The notes beneath the pieces are model-generated. The model had not been told where the DNA came from, ran no database searches, and worked only from the letters and a program-made list of their open reading frames with translations. From Erodium maritimum (Eukaryota; Streptophyta; Magnoliopsida; Geraniales; Geraniaceae), in NCBI GenBank assembly GCA_963921825.1, contig OY997594.1, forward strand, positions 40,232,557-40,296,556: 64,000 bases of DNA, given 5' to 3'. The position numbers and the translations under genes were made by a program. This document shows, piece by piece, positions 35,329 to 46,065 of this stretch; within the stretch, counting starts at the first letter, position 1; each line of letters begins with the position of its first letter.

Positions 35329-36610
35329 CACCAATGATAATAATATAAGTCTTTTGAAATTCTAATAATTATATCAAATGTCACTGAAATATATGTATGC
35401 ATGCATGGTTCTATATAAAATGTGAAAACAATTAATGCAACCACTGACCTGATATCAACAATGATAAGATGCTAAATTCTTTCTGCATGCACATGTCCGG
35501 GGGTAAATTGTAAGGAATCACAACAACGGGCCACATGCTATAAGGCACGACATTTGTACCAAATGGACAAAACCCATTTGTGGCTACTGCAAGACGTGCG
35601 TTGCGTTTCTCATTACGAAATCTAGGATGTAACTTGTCGAACTCAATCCAGTCTTCGCCATCAGATGGATGCCTTAGCTTGTCAGGATCGATTTCCCTTT
35701 CTACGTGCCACTGCATTTTCTTTGCAATGTTAGATGAACTGTACAACTGCTACAATTGTTTTATGATGGAGAAGTGCCTAACGGTTTTCTTCACCTTCCC
35801 TCTCCCATCATAGCGAGGTTCATCACAAATAGGACATTCTTTCAATTGTAGATTTTCAGCGTAGTATAAAAAGCAACAGTATTAACAAGCATCATATGTT
35901 TCATAACCCAACCCAACGTCCTTTATCACTTTCTGCGCCTCAGCAAACGATTTTTTATAAGTGTTCGGATCGGGAAAGTTTTTCTTATTCAGTGTACACA
36001 TTTCGTCAAACGCGTTATTCGACACCTTATATTTTTCTTTATAGGACATCAACTCCATAATGGTTGTCAATCTATCGGAACCAGGGCATCCCTTGTACAA
36101 CGATGTTTGATACACACTCAATAATCTTCTGTACTTGTCTGTATCTCCCCTTACAACCGTCTCATCAAAAGCATCAACCATATTATCACGCTCAACCGTG
36201 TCACGATATGGAAACGCATTTTCCACATACTCCCTTGCTTCATCGTAATTATCAACGGACGATGACGCCTCATTATTCATATAATTATGACCGGATGATG
36301 ACGCACGATATCTAACCATCTCCTGCATATTTTCCAATCTTTGTTCCGCTTCAGTATGCATGAGGTGTGCTTCCCCGTGATACTCCCATATTTGGTAATT
36401 TGTCATAATACCAACCCCTTTACTAGTTAAATGATCCTCCAATATGTCGAATTCCCACCAAGCGTCGTTCGTACAATTTTCACACGGACACCGGAAGTGA
36501 TCATTCACACCGAATTTTGCACCATTAACTGCGACATGCTCGAGAAACCCGAATATACCTTTCACATGCCTGTTATCATCTCTTGGCAAACTCATCCAAC
36601 TTCTATCCAT
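35033..36610 (-). pseudogene. CACTA TNP2-like transposase, N-terminal part
   Basis: The ATG at 36610 starts MDRSWMSLPRDD, the transposase-associated N-terminal domain with a CPCENC zinc-like motif. A long acidic linker follows, then ECPICDEPRY (near 35850), HVEREIDPDKLRHPSDGEDW, WPVVVIPYNLPPDMCMQKEF, and, after an intron holding a microsatellite, [19 protein letters not shown] up to LTR B. The frame is kept from 36610 to 35432 with only two stops: TAA at 35882-35884 and TAG at 35750-35752. This is the Transposase_21 region of TNP2, which cuts CACTA ends. Confidence 0.9.
35119..35330. repeat. TATA/ATGTATAC microsatellite in a TNP2 intron
   Basis: About 210 bases of TA repeats with a 12-14-base higher-order unit ATATATGTATAC. 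Both strands give long Tyr-Ile ORFs that are artefacts of the repeat. Confidence 0.95.
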
Positions 36611-36841
36611 CTATACAATTCAATATATATAATCGATCAAATTATTACACAGTGATCAAAGAATCGCTAATTAAACACAAAAAATAAATTCCAACGAGTA
36701 TGGCGTATATATTATTAACACAATAATCAATGAACTCTAATCAAATATATATATCGATCCTTAATATTTTATTAACATAATAATCAAATATCCCTAATCA
36801 AAAAATTTCCAACGAATATTATTAACTCTATAATCATTGAA

Positions 36842-36881
<40 letters not shown>

Positions 36882-37204
36882 CCCTAATATATTATTAACA
36901 TAATAATCAAATATCCCTAATAATAAAAATTCCAACGAATACTATTAACACAAATGTAAATCAAAAGTAATTTCTTCCACAAACTAAAATATATTCATCA
37001 AAAATAAAGTCGTATATATAAAACATACCATTAACGAGTTTTCTTCTTGACGTCCCTAGCTTTAATTTGTTTGGAAGCAATATTTGATATTAGGAAAAGT
37101 GTTGGGAGGTTTTGTGAGAAAGGAAAAAAATTATGCAGAATTTTGAGAGGGGGGGAGGTTTTGATAGAGAAGAAAGAGTTTGGTAGGAAGTAGACTAGTT
37201 GGTG
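36611..37204. other. 5' untranslated and promoter region of TNP2
   Basis: AT-rich, with imperfect repeats containing AATATTATTAACATAATAATC and a CT microsatellite (36842-36863). No gene is seen. It should hold the transposase promoter. Confidence 0.5.
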
Positions 37205-37620
37205 AGCTATTAAAAACAATACAACTTCTAAGTCGTCATAGAATGGCGTCTTAGAAATAGTAATTTGTCTAAGACGACATACTATTCCGTCTTAGAGGAA
37301 TTGTCCTTTAAGACACCATAGAATGACGTTGTAGAGGAATTGCTACTTCTAAGACGTCATAGTATGACGTTGTAGAACCCTTCCTACTTCTAAGACACCA
37401 TAGTATGACGTTGTAGAGGAATTGCTGCTTCTAAGACGTCAACTGATGGAGGTGCAGAAGTTGTCAACTTCTAAGACTGCATAGTCTAACGTCTTAGAAG
37501 TAGCTAACTTCTGGAATGCCATCGCATACCGTCTTAGAGGATAATACCTCTAAGACGCCAAATATTGACGTCTTAGAAGTATCTAACTTCTGCAACGCCA
37601 TGCAAAGGCCCCCGTGGCAG
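37205..37620 (-). repeat. CACTA subterminal repeats
   Basis: About a dozen units built on CTTCTAAGACGTCATAGTATG and its inverse, in both orientations, fill the last 400 bases before the terminus. In En/Spm such subterminal motifs bind the TNPA-type protein. The repeated core here is TCTAAGACG. Confidence 0.9.
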
Positions 37621-37630
37621 AAGTGAAAAA

Positions 37631-37641
37631 CTGGTGTAGTG
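37631..37641 (-). repeat. CACTA terminal inverted repeat (5' end)
   Basis: CTGGTGTAGTG on the plus strand is CACTACACCAG on the minus strand, a standard CACTA terminus. The 3-bp TSD would be GTT (37642-37644), but its partner is outside the window. Confidence 0.85.
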
Positions 37642-39124
37642 GTTCTGGTTGGGGGTGTGAAATGATCCTGACGGTAGGGAGTGCTGGTGGTATTCTTAGT
37701 CTGTGGTGTACATCTACTCTGGTTATGGATGTTGTGGAGCCTTTGGAGCGTGCTTTGGTTTGGAAGTGTCGGTGGGTGAATTATGATAGTCCGGTTTGTT
37801 TTATTAATGTGTATGCCCCATCAACCCTGTTGGCTAGGAGGGAGTTGTGGGATGAATTGGTGGACGTCGTTTCTCATGTGTTGGAGAAATCGATGATCGG
37901 TGGGGACTTTAACGCTGTTTTGGTTGAGTCAGAGAGAGAGAAACAGTAATTCTTCTAGATCGGATGTCAGGGCATTTCAAGAATGTCTCAAATTCTGGTC
38001 ACATTGATTTACCTATGGTTGGGTCTTCGTATACGTGGTATGGAAGGGAATCTAAGGCGTCCCGGTTAGATCAATTTCTTGTCTTACCAGAATTTATGGT
38101 TTCCTTCGGCCCTTTGAAACATATCAATAAGCCTCGAGATATCTCGGACCATAGACCGATCGTGTTATATGAGGAGGTAGTTAATTGGGGTCCTCGACCT
38201 TTGAAATTTTTAAATGCTTGGACAAAGCAGGAGAATAATTTACCGACAGTTTCTGAGTTATGGAACTCATATCCGACTTATGAATCAACTTCCTATACTT
38301 TATAATCGAAATTGAAGGCTTTGAGGCATGATTTACAGACTTGGAACAAGGAGGTTTTTGGCCTAGTTGAAAAGGATATTGAGGGGCTGCGGAACTTGAT
38401 TGATGAGTTAGATAAGTTGCATGAAGAGCGATATTTATCGGGATTAGAGCAACTTGACCGGGCCTGGTACACAGCCTTATTAATCTAGAAGAGAAAGCTG
38501 CAGGCCAAGATTTGGAGGCAAAAGTTCAAAGTTAAGTGGTTCCGAGGTGGGGATCGATGTTCTTGGTTCTTCCATCGGGTTGCTAATTTCAGAGCCCATG
38601 GGAATAAAATCTCTCCATTTTGTGGGTCTTCTGGTCCTATTATTGTGCCATCTGAGATGAAAGAGGCAGATGCTCTACACTTTGAGGCTCGGTTTTCTAA
38701 TGAGATGGAAGGTAGAGTCCGGTTACCTACTCTACCGTTTCATACACTTACTCCTGCGCAGGCTCAGGATTTGGAGGCTCTGTGTTATTTGGAGGAGATT
38801 AAAATCGCTATTGACGCTTGTGGTAGCGAAAAATCCCCCGGTCCGGATGGTTTTTTAATGACTTTTTCAAGGTGGCATGGACTATCATCCAGCTTGATGT
38901 GAAGCGTTTCATTGATGAATTTTTCGCTACTGGTAATTTGGGTAAGGGTTTGAATTCGATCTTTATTACTTCAATTCCTAAACATGACCAAGATGAATTG
39001 CTTAGCGACTTTAGACCTATAAGCTTGATATCGGGTCCTTATAAAATAGTCACCAAAGTGTTAGCAAATCGCTTGAAGCAAGTTATTGACAATCTTGAGA
39101 GTGATTCTCAGAGTGCCTTTGTAG
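37642..39124 (+). pseudogene. LINE ORF2: endonuclease and N-terminal reverse transcriptase
   Basis: The endonuclease/exonuclease/phosphatase fold is recognised by SAGGILSLW, INVYAPS, IGGDFNAV, VGSSYTWYG and ISDHRPI (37670-38165). A linker with a coiled-coil-like region follows, then KSPGPDGF (about 38832) and the RT start, IPKHDQDELLSDFRPISLI. There are frame changes near 37950 and 38860 and stops near 38303 and 38485, so this copy is dead. The frame runs to SAFV at 39124 and resumes after the LTR. Confidence 0.9.
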
Positions 39125-40812
39125 TGTTAGTCTTAGTGCCCATAGTTCAATCATAAATGTCTAAATGTATATATCATCGTTAGAAATAAAATTAAAGCGG
39201 CTTTATATTACTTATGTGTTGGAGTAATATATCGATGTGTGCTCTGATCTATGCCCACCATGCGAATAGAACCATAAATCGAGATAGATCACACTCGATG
39301 GGTCCCTAGTCAACAAAGCTTCACTAGAAGCGACTAGTATGAAAGATGGCTCTTTATGGCTTAAGTTCTGTTAGTCATTGGAATGGGATTCCGGAGTCTG
39401 ATCATAGATATCATGTGGGACATGATATTGGACGACCCGCCCTGAATATGTGCCATAGATTAAGTCATGAACATATTCAGTGTCGTAGCTTGTCATGTAT
39501 CCTTAGACCAAGGAGTCTTTGTGATCGCTATGTAGTCAACAACTGAGTTTGACCTGAGCCTAACGTTGTCCGTAACAGGGCTTCCATAACGGCCATGATT
39601 GGCTTGGGGACGGGCTGCATGAGTGACACGAAAGACGGCTAAGGGATTTATCCCTCATACTAAGGTATGAGAAAGATATCGATTCTCGGCCGCTTGATCG
39701 AGAGTGACTGAAAGAATAACATGGCCATGCACATCATACTGGGTATCATATCTTCAGTCATCTCACATATCAAGGAACAGTGATTGAGAATAATAAGGAT
39801 GACGGCTCTATGCCTTATCTCAATCAGGATATCGGAGATAAAAGCATAATGACAGGGACGACGGAAAGGTTAGAATCGACAGGGTCGATTCGTTATGCAG
39901 TGTCAGGCAATACTAAAGTCTCGTTAGTTGCCACTTAAATAGGATCAAGTAAAATGGGATTTTACGTTGATCTATTGACATGCATAAACCTAAGGGTCAC
40001 ACCGGAGGATGAAACTCATTGACACATTTATGGAGAATGGCCAAAAGGGAGTTGTCTCGGGACATGACCAAAACTGGGTTTTGGGTCATGTGCCCGTAAG
40101 TGAATAGGACTTTACGGATCGAGACAAGGCTTGGAGTCTTGGGATTGATCGCGTCGGATAATGTTGGACATTTCCGGTATGGAAGGCTTGGAGGCGGTGA
40201 GCGAATCACGGGACCTCGTTGGAAATGGACACGGGCCATGTTCCAAGAGGCCCATGAAAGGCTCATGCAACCAAGGCCCATGGAACTAATTAATCAAGTC
40301 TTGATTAATTAGTACTAAGTAAGCAAGACAAGGATTAAGGTGTTGGTGATTCACCACCTAACCCAATCTTGTCTTGCCATAGTTTGTCCTATTTACACCT
40401 TACTTGTCACCATGCTTGTCCCATGCCTTTAGTTGGACAAGTATGGGGTTTGTTATGTTTAAGTCATCTTTTTTCAACATAACAAACACAAGACAAGAAT
40501 AGGAAACACATTTTCTCTCCCTCTTCCATGGCCATTTCGGGTTTGGCTAGTTTCCACCTCCATTTTTGTGTTCTTGAGTCCTCAAAGAGAATAACTACGT
40601 GGCTTTGATTCCCATGTGGATACGTAGGCGTCTTGGAGACTCAAGTCAATCATTCGTTACCCGGTGTTCTTGTTTTGGTAAGAAATAATGCTGAATTTTT
40701 CTCTTGTGAATCCATTCTTTGTTAGTTGTTTGATGGTTTTAATCGTCTCTTGGTTTTCATTGATTTTCCGCTGCGAGTTGGTTCATTTCCAACCATACCT
40801 CGAGACCCAACA
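39125..40812 (+). mobile_element. Solo LTR of the copia-type family, inside the LINE
   Basis: It starts TGTTAGTCTTAG, ends GAGACCCAACA, and is flanked by TGTAG on both sides (39120-39124 and 40813-40817). It is the same family as the LTRs at 46066, 60173 and 63015. It contains a 29-bp near-perfect palindrome (40285-40313). Confidence 0.95.
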
Positions 40813-40817
40813 TGTAG

Positions 40818-42859
40818 CGGGTAGGCAGCTCGTGGATCGGGTATTGGTAGCGTCCGAGGTGATTCATATGATTAAGAGGTCGAACATAGAGGCTGTCCTT
40901 TTGAAGCTAGACTTTGAAAAGGCTTACGACATGTTGAATTGGGATTGCTTGGATGAAGTCTTGGGGCAGATGAACTTTAGTGCTCGGTGGAGGAAGAGGA
41001 TGAGGGGTTTATTTCAGGCTCACCTTTCTATCTTGGTGAATGGGCTTCCAAGTTCGGAGTTTAAAATGGTGAATGGAATTCTGCAGGGATGTCCGATTTC
41101 CCCTTTCCTGTTTTTATTAACTGCTGAAGGGCTTCATAAATTTATTGAGCAGGATATATCTTCTGGCCGGTTTAGGGGATTGGAGGTGGGAAACGGTCTT
41201 TCTGTATCCCACCTTCAGTTCGCCGATGATACTCTTCTATTCTTGAGAGGTGATTTGGTTGATCTAACGCATGTGAAGCAAACTTTAGTTAATTTTCAGT
41301 TCGTTTCAGGTTTAAAGATTAACTTTGCAAAATCCAAGGCGATTATTTTGAACGGTAATACGCTGTCTAGTGAGCAGGTGGAGGCGTGCTTGGACTGTTC
41401 GAGTGGTACCCTACCTATGCCATACTTGGGGTTTAGTTTGGGTGCATCTCCGAGAAGGATAGCCACTTGGGACCCGGTGATTCAAAAGTACAGGCAATCC
41501 TTGGCTGTATGGAGTACTAAGTTCTTATCTACTACTGGGCGTGTGGTGATGATCCAAAGTACCCTTTCAAGACTCCCTCTATTTTATATGTCCTTGTTGC
41601 GTGCTCCAAAATATGCTATCAAGCTACTTAAAGCTTTTCAACGCCGGTTCCTATGGAAATCTTATAGCTCTGGTAAGAGTTTCTCTAAAGTTAGTTGGAA
41701 TCGTGTATGTAGACCGAAGGAGAAAGGGGGGCTCGGTCTAAGGAGGTTGGGGGAGATGAATAACTCATTGTTGGCAAAGTGGTTTTGGAGGTTCGCCTCG
41801 GAGCCAGACTCATTGTGGAAAATGGTGATTTGTATTAGAATGGGGTGGTCGGATTTAGAATGGGATTTAACTGTTTTGGATCAGAGAGGTGTCTTATTCC
41901 TTTTTCACCATATTATTGGTCTTGCTTCTAACCCGATTTGTAGAGCTTTGTTTGGTCATCAAGGGTTACTTTGGCGTGTGGGTAGCGGAACACGGGTCCG
42001 TTTTTGGGATGATCCTTGGTTTGGGGATGTCCCTTTGCGTTTCAGATACCCCATGTTTTATGCTGTTGCGGAGAACAAAGCCAGTTTGGTCGCCGATTAC
42101 TGGAGGAATGGGGGTTGGGTTATCACTACCCGACGGAGGTTGTGGGACTGGGAGAAAGATGAGAGGAACGCTTTTCTATTGCTTATTTCCCATGTGGTTA
42201 TGGTGTCAAATTTGGAGGATCGGATTGTATGGAAAAAGCGTGTTAATGGGTTTTCGGTCTCGAAATGTTATTCTATTCTTTCAGGTGACGGGGATGCCCC
42301 CACTGTGGAATGGGCTTCGATCTTATGGGTGAAGGGTATTCCGCCAAAATATTCTATGCTTTTGTGGCTAGCGGCTTTATCGTCTTTACCAACGTCTATT
42401 TTCTTGGAAGCTCGTGGTGTGTATGTGCCTTTAAATGATATGTACTGCAGGATCTGTAGAGTGGGGATGGAGGAAGTAAGTCATATGTTCATTCATTGTG
42501 AATTTATATGGTTTGTGTGGTGTAAGGTGTTCTCTTGGTGAGGAGTAGATTGGGTTTCCCTGAGATCTATGGCCAAGTGTATCTTATCTTGGAAGGGTTG
42601 TGGACGTGTACGGTGGTCGAGGCACTGGGTGAGAGTTGTCTATGTTGTTTTTTGGCATTTATGGTTGCATAGATATGATGTGGTTTTTAATGATGTGATG
42701 GAGTGTGCAGATGTCGTCTCCGGGAAGATCCAAAACACGTCGTTTGGGGTTCTCTGGGCCTCCAACTCTATCAGGAAGGATCGGTCGTACTTTGATTGGC
42801 AGGTGGATCCTTCGGGTTGTCTGAGGAAGAAGTCCTGGAGGTTGTTTCTGACTGGATAA
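40818..42859 (+). pseudogene. LINE ORF2: reverse transcriptase and zf-RVT
   Basis: The frame is open from the LTR junction to 42541. It reads LLKLDFEKAYDMLNW (first catalytic Asp), then GILQGCPISPFLF, the active-site LQFADDTLLF, GLKINFAKSK and MPYLGFSLG, followed by the thumb and a C-terminal zf-RVT region with CRICRVGMEEVSHMFIHCEF. After an in-frame TGA at 42539 the frame continues to 42859 (HWVRVVYVVFWHLW). The enzyme would copy its own RNA at a nicked target. The FADD motif is intact, but the upstream part is broken. Confidence 0.93.
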
Positions 42860-42972
42860 TCTCTGGTCGTTTTTTGTTAAGGGAGTTTGTTCCCTGTTTC
42901 TCTTATTAGAGACTTTTGTAATCGTGGTGTGTGTGCTTACATGGCTTTCTCCTCCTTGGAGAATGACCATTG

Positions 42973-43006
42973 AATAAAATTCTAAGCGCTTATCCAAAAA
43001 AAAAAA
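42973..43006 (+). other. LINE polyadenylation signal and A tail
   Basis: AATAAA at 42973-42978, then 11 A at 42996-43006, mark the 3' end of the LINE. Confidence 0.8.
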
Positions 43007-43222
43007 TTATGTCGTAAATAGATTTGTACTAATGTTTTTTTTTCTGTATATTTAAAAATATGAACATTTCCTTTTAATATTATATCAAAATAACTTTTAA
43101 TTATTTTGCTATTGTGAGGCTACATATTGTGGTGTACAATATATTAATCTCAGAATATCTCAGTATTAAACTAGTATTAATATGATTACAGTATTAAACT
43201 CGCATTACGATGATTACATTAT
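43007..43222. other. AT-rich spacer
   Basis: No gene or recognisable element. It contains a short repeated AGTATTAAACT motif and may be the target DNA of the LINE. Confidence 0.5.
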
Positions 43223-43603
43223 TGATGAGCGTAAATGTGTCCTACCTAATTAGACCATTTTCCCCTACATTTTTATCTTATTTGTGCCTCGTTTTTATAT
43301 TTTTAGCGTTTTCTAATAATTGCGCAAAACCTAGTTTTTGGTCGATATTTTTCAAGTGTTCAAAATATATTCATGATTAGTCTTTTTTTGTAGGCCTCGA
43401 CAATAGAAAAATATTGGCACAAGAACGAGATTGATCAGAGGTCAAACGGAGCGGGAACAAGCGATAGAAGTTTAAATTAAAATTTGAAAAGCTGGACCCA
43501 CAGCTAGATTCAGTGTGGCGCAGGCTACAGCTACTCCGTGCGCCGCAGATCTAGTTCGCTGATCCATTGACTTCTCGTGTTGACCAGATCTGACGCATGC
43601 GCA

Positions 43604-45263
43604 TAGGGATGGCAAATGGGCGGATATGGACGGGTATGGGCGAATATACTAATACCCATTTCTGTTCATTTATTAGTTCTAAATCTACATATCCACCCAA
43701 AACCTATTACTTACCCATCTTTGTCTTACCCATTTCGGCCCAATACCCATATGGGTACCGACGAATACCCATTTCACCCATATTAATACATAGCTTACAA
43801 CAATCATACCCAAACTTGTCTTTTAATATTCATCTCTGATAATTGCAGAAACGTACCCCAAACTTTTCTTTTACTTATCTTGTTTGATAATTGTAAAAAC
43901 ATACCCTAAAACTATGTTTTAGTCATCTTGTTTGATAATTGCAAAAACCTACCCTAAACTTGTGTTTTAGTCATCTTGTTTGATAATTGCAAAAACATAC
44001 CCTAAACTTGTGTTTTAGCCATCTTGTTTGATAATTGCAAAAACATACCCTAAAGTTATCTTTTAGTCATCTTTATTGATAATTGCAAAAACATACCCTA
44101 AACTTGTGTTTTAGCCATCTTGTTTGATAATTGTAAAAACATACCCTAAAGTTATCTTTTAGTCATCTTGTTTGATAATTGCAAAAACATACCCCAAACT
44201 TGGGTTTTAACCATCTTGTTTGATAATTGCGAAAACATACCCTAAACTTGTGTTTTTAGTCATCGTGTATGACAATTGCAAAAACCTACCCTAAACTTGT
44301 GTTTTAGTCATCTCGTTTGGTAATTGCAAAATCATACCCTAAACTTGTCTTTTAGCCATCTTGTTTGATAATAGAAAAAACATATCCTAAAGTTATATTT
44401 TAGTCATCTTATTTGATAATTGGAAAAACATACCCTTAAGTTATCTTTTAGTCATCTTGTTTGATAATTGCGAAAACATACCCTAAACTTGTGTTTTAGT
44501 CATCTTCTCTGATAATTGCAAAAACATACCCTAAACTTGTATTTTAGTCATTTTCTTTGATAGTTTCAAAAACATACCCTAAACGTGTACTTTTGCCATC
44601 TTATTTGATAATACGGTTATGTCGGTTCGTTATGACATGAAAGCTTCGGTTAAGGTTTTGATCATCAACACGCATTTCGTGAAAACCAATGTTCGGAGCT
44701 TTAAGTCCGTCGTCCAAGAACTCACCAGAAAAGAATCCACTAAGATGGATGTTGTTGCATCAATGTCCCAAAATAGACTTTTAGGCAGCAAAGACTGATC
44801 AAAAAAATTATATATATTTATATGTAATTACATATTATATAATAATCAAAAAATTAATGTATATATATATATGTAATTACATATTAAATATATTATGTGT
44901 ATATATAAATACACGTGTATATATTTGTGTATATATACACATATGATGCTGGATAAAGAAGTGAGGTGGGACTGCATTTGTGTGAATATATATATATATG
45001 ATGGTGGAAGCTGAGAGTGGGACCGCATGGGTGTGCGAGTATATAGATATATATATCTACATATATGATGGTGGAACGTGAGTGTGGATGACAGGGAGAG
45101 GAAATGGGCGGGATTACGTGAGAGTGGTGAGTTCGGGTAATATGGGTATCCGAATCCAAACCCAAACCCAACTCGAATCCGAAATTATCCATATCCGAAA
45201 CTGACCCGAATATTTTAAAAAAATGGGTACCCATTAGGTATGGGTTTTTTTTTGCCATCCCTA
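43604..45263. mobile_element. Non-autonomous hAT element
   Basis: The ends are inverted: TAGGGATGGCAAA at the left and TTTGCCATCCCTA at the right. The flanks CATGCGCA (43596-43603) and CCTGCGCA (45264-45271) form an 8-bp TSD with one mismatch. Length 1,660 bp with no transposase. Subterminal sequence is rich in GGGTATGGG-type motifs. The interior is largely a 48-bp tandem array. Confidence 0.9.
43835..44612. repeat. 48-bp tandem array inside the hAT element
   Basis: TTTGATAATTGCAAAAACAT recurs with exact 48-bp spacing (for example 43931, 43979, 44027), about 17 units in all. Each unit also holds ACCCTAAACTTG and TTTTAGTCATCTTG. It is non-coding. Confidence 0.93.
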
Positions 45264-46065
45264 CCTGCGCAGCTTGGTTACACTGTTCTAGCTTGAGCTC
45301 GCCCGCACCTGATCTTGCAATCCAACCGGCGCTAATCGATTCCTTTTGCGCGTGAAATTGCAGCACAGTTACATTTTATTTTTCTTTTCTTTTTTTATTC
45401 CTACCACTCTATATATATGAGGGGGCGTGACAAACATTAGGGATCAGATTTTTTCTCCTTTTTTGAATCAAATCAAGTTTTTTCTTTTCTTTTCTCTCTT
45501 CCCTCCTTAGTGTTCTTGAGAGTCCATCTTGAGAGCATTTTCTACCATCTAAAGCCATAATCAAGACGATCCAAGGAGTTCTCATGCATCCATGAGCCTA
45601 CCACCATCTCCAACTTCTCCATTTTCATGTGTTGAAGCTTTTGAGAGTTGGAGATGGTGGGTTTGCAAAGTTAGAGGAGATTTCTCAACCCAATCCCGGT
45701 TCTAATCTCTACCTTTCTCTAGTATTGTTGTAAAAATTGGTTTTTCATGGTATGCTTGAGTAGGAATTGGACTCCATGACTATGGATTACAATCCTTGGT
45801 CATGGGTGTTGTGTATATGTTGAGTTCCTTTAAATTAATGCATGGTTTTATGGTTTGTCTGATGTTAGTGGTGTTTATGACATGATTTTGGGTTTTTGAG
45901 CTTAATAGCATCAACTTGCTTGTATGGGTATTTGTTTATAGTTTAGCTAATCGATGTTCAAGCATGATTTTCTTACTTTGTGTTCGATAAATTCATGTTT
46001 TTAAAACCAGATTTCATGTGCTAGTTATTTCATCTCTCGGGTGTATATCAAGTTCTAGGTTAGAG

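Larger units (their letters stand above)
29879..37641 (-). mobile_element. CACTA (En/Spm-type) DNA transposon, left end outside the window
   Basis: The minus-strand 5' terminus is CACTACACCAG (37641-37631), followed by dense subterminal repeats and then a TNP2-type transposase gene. The gene is cut at 29884 by LTR E, so the 3' end of the CACTA must lie left of the window. LTR B (31983-35032) is nested inside. LINE coding sequence starts at 37642, so the CACTA probably inserted into the LINE. Confidence 0.9.
37642..43006 (+). mobile_element. L1-type LINE with solo LTR inside
   Basis: Endonuclease, reverse transcriptase and a zf-RVT region lie in order on the plus strand, followed by an AATAAA signal and an 11-base A tail at 42996-43006. 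The 5' part (ORF1 and start of the endonuclease) is absent: reading frame is open up to the CACTA terminus at 37641, so the missing part probably lies on the far side of the CACTA. No TSD could be determined. Confidence 0.9.
43223..46065 (+). mobile_element. Probable Athila/Tat-type gypsy LTR, left part
   Basis: It starts near TGATGAGCGTAAATG and runs, after removal of the hAT insertion, into a leader-like stretch (45264-46065) with GAGAGTCCATCTTGAGAGC. It continues at 61301 beyond the copia element, since both sides of that element carry TAGAG. No PBS or coding region is attached. The exact left boundary and TSD are not established. Confidence 0.5.

Noticed and set aside
35011..35365. Long Tyr-Ile ORFs on both strands
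   Set aside because: They are translations of a TA-rich microsatellite in a CACTA intron.
40688..42541. A 617-codon protein starting at 40688
   Set aside because: The first 43 codons come from the copia solo LTR; the LINE frame truly begins after the junction at 40818.
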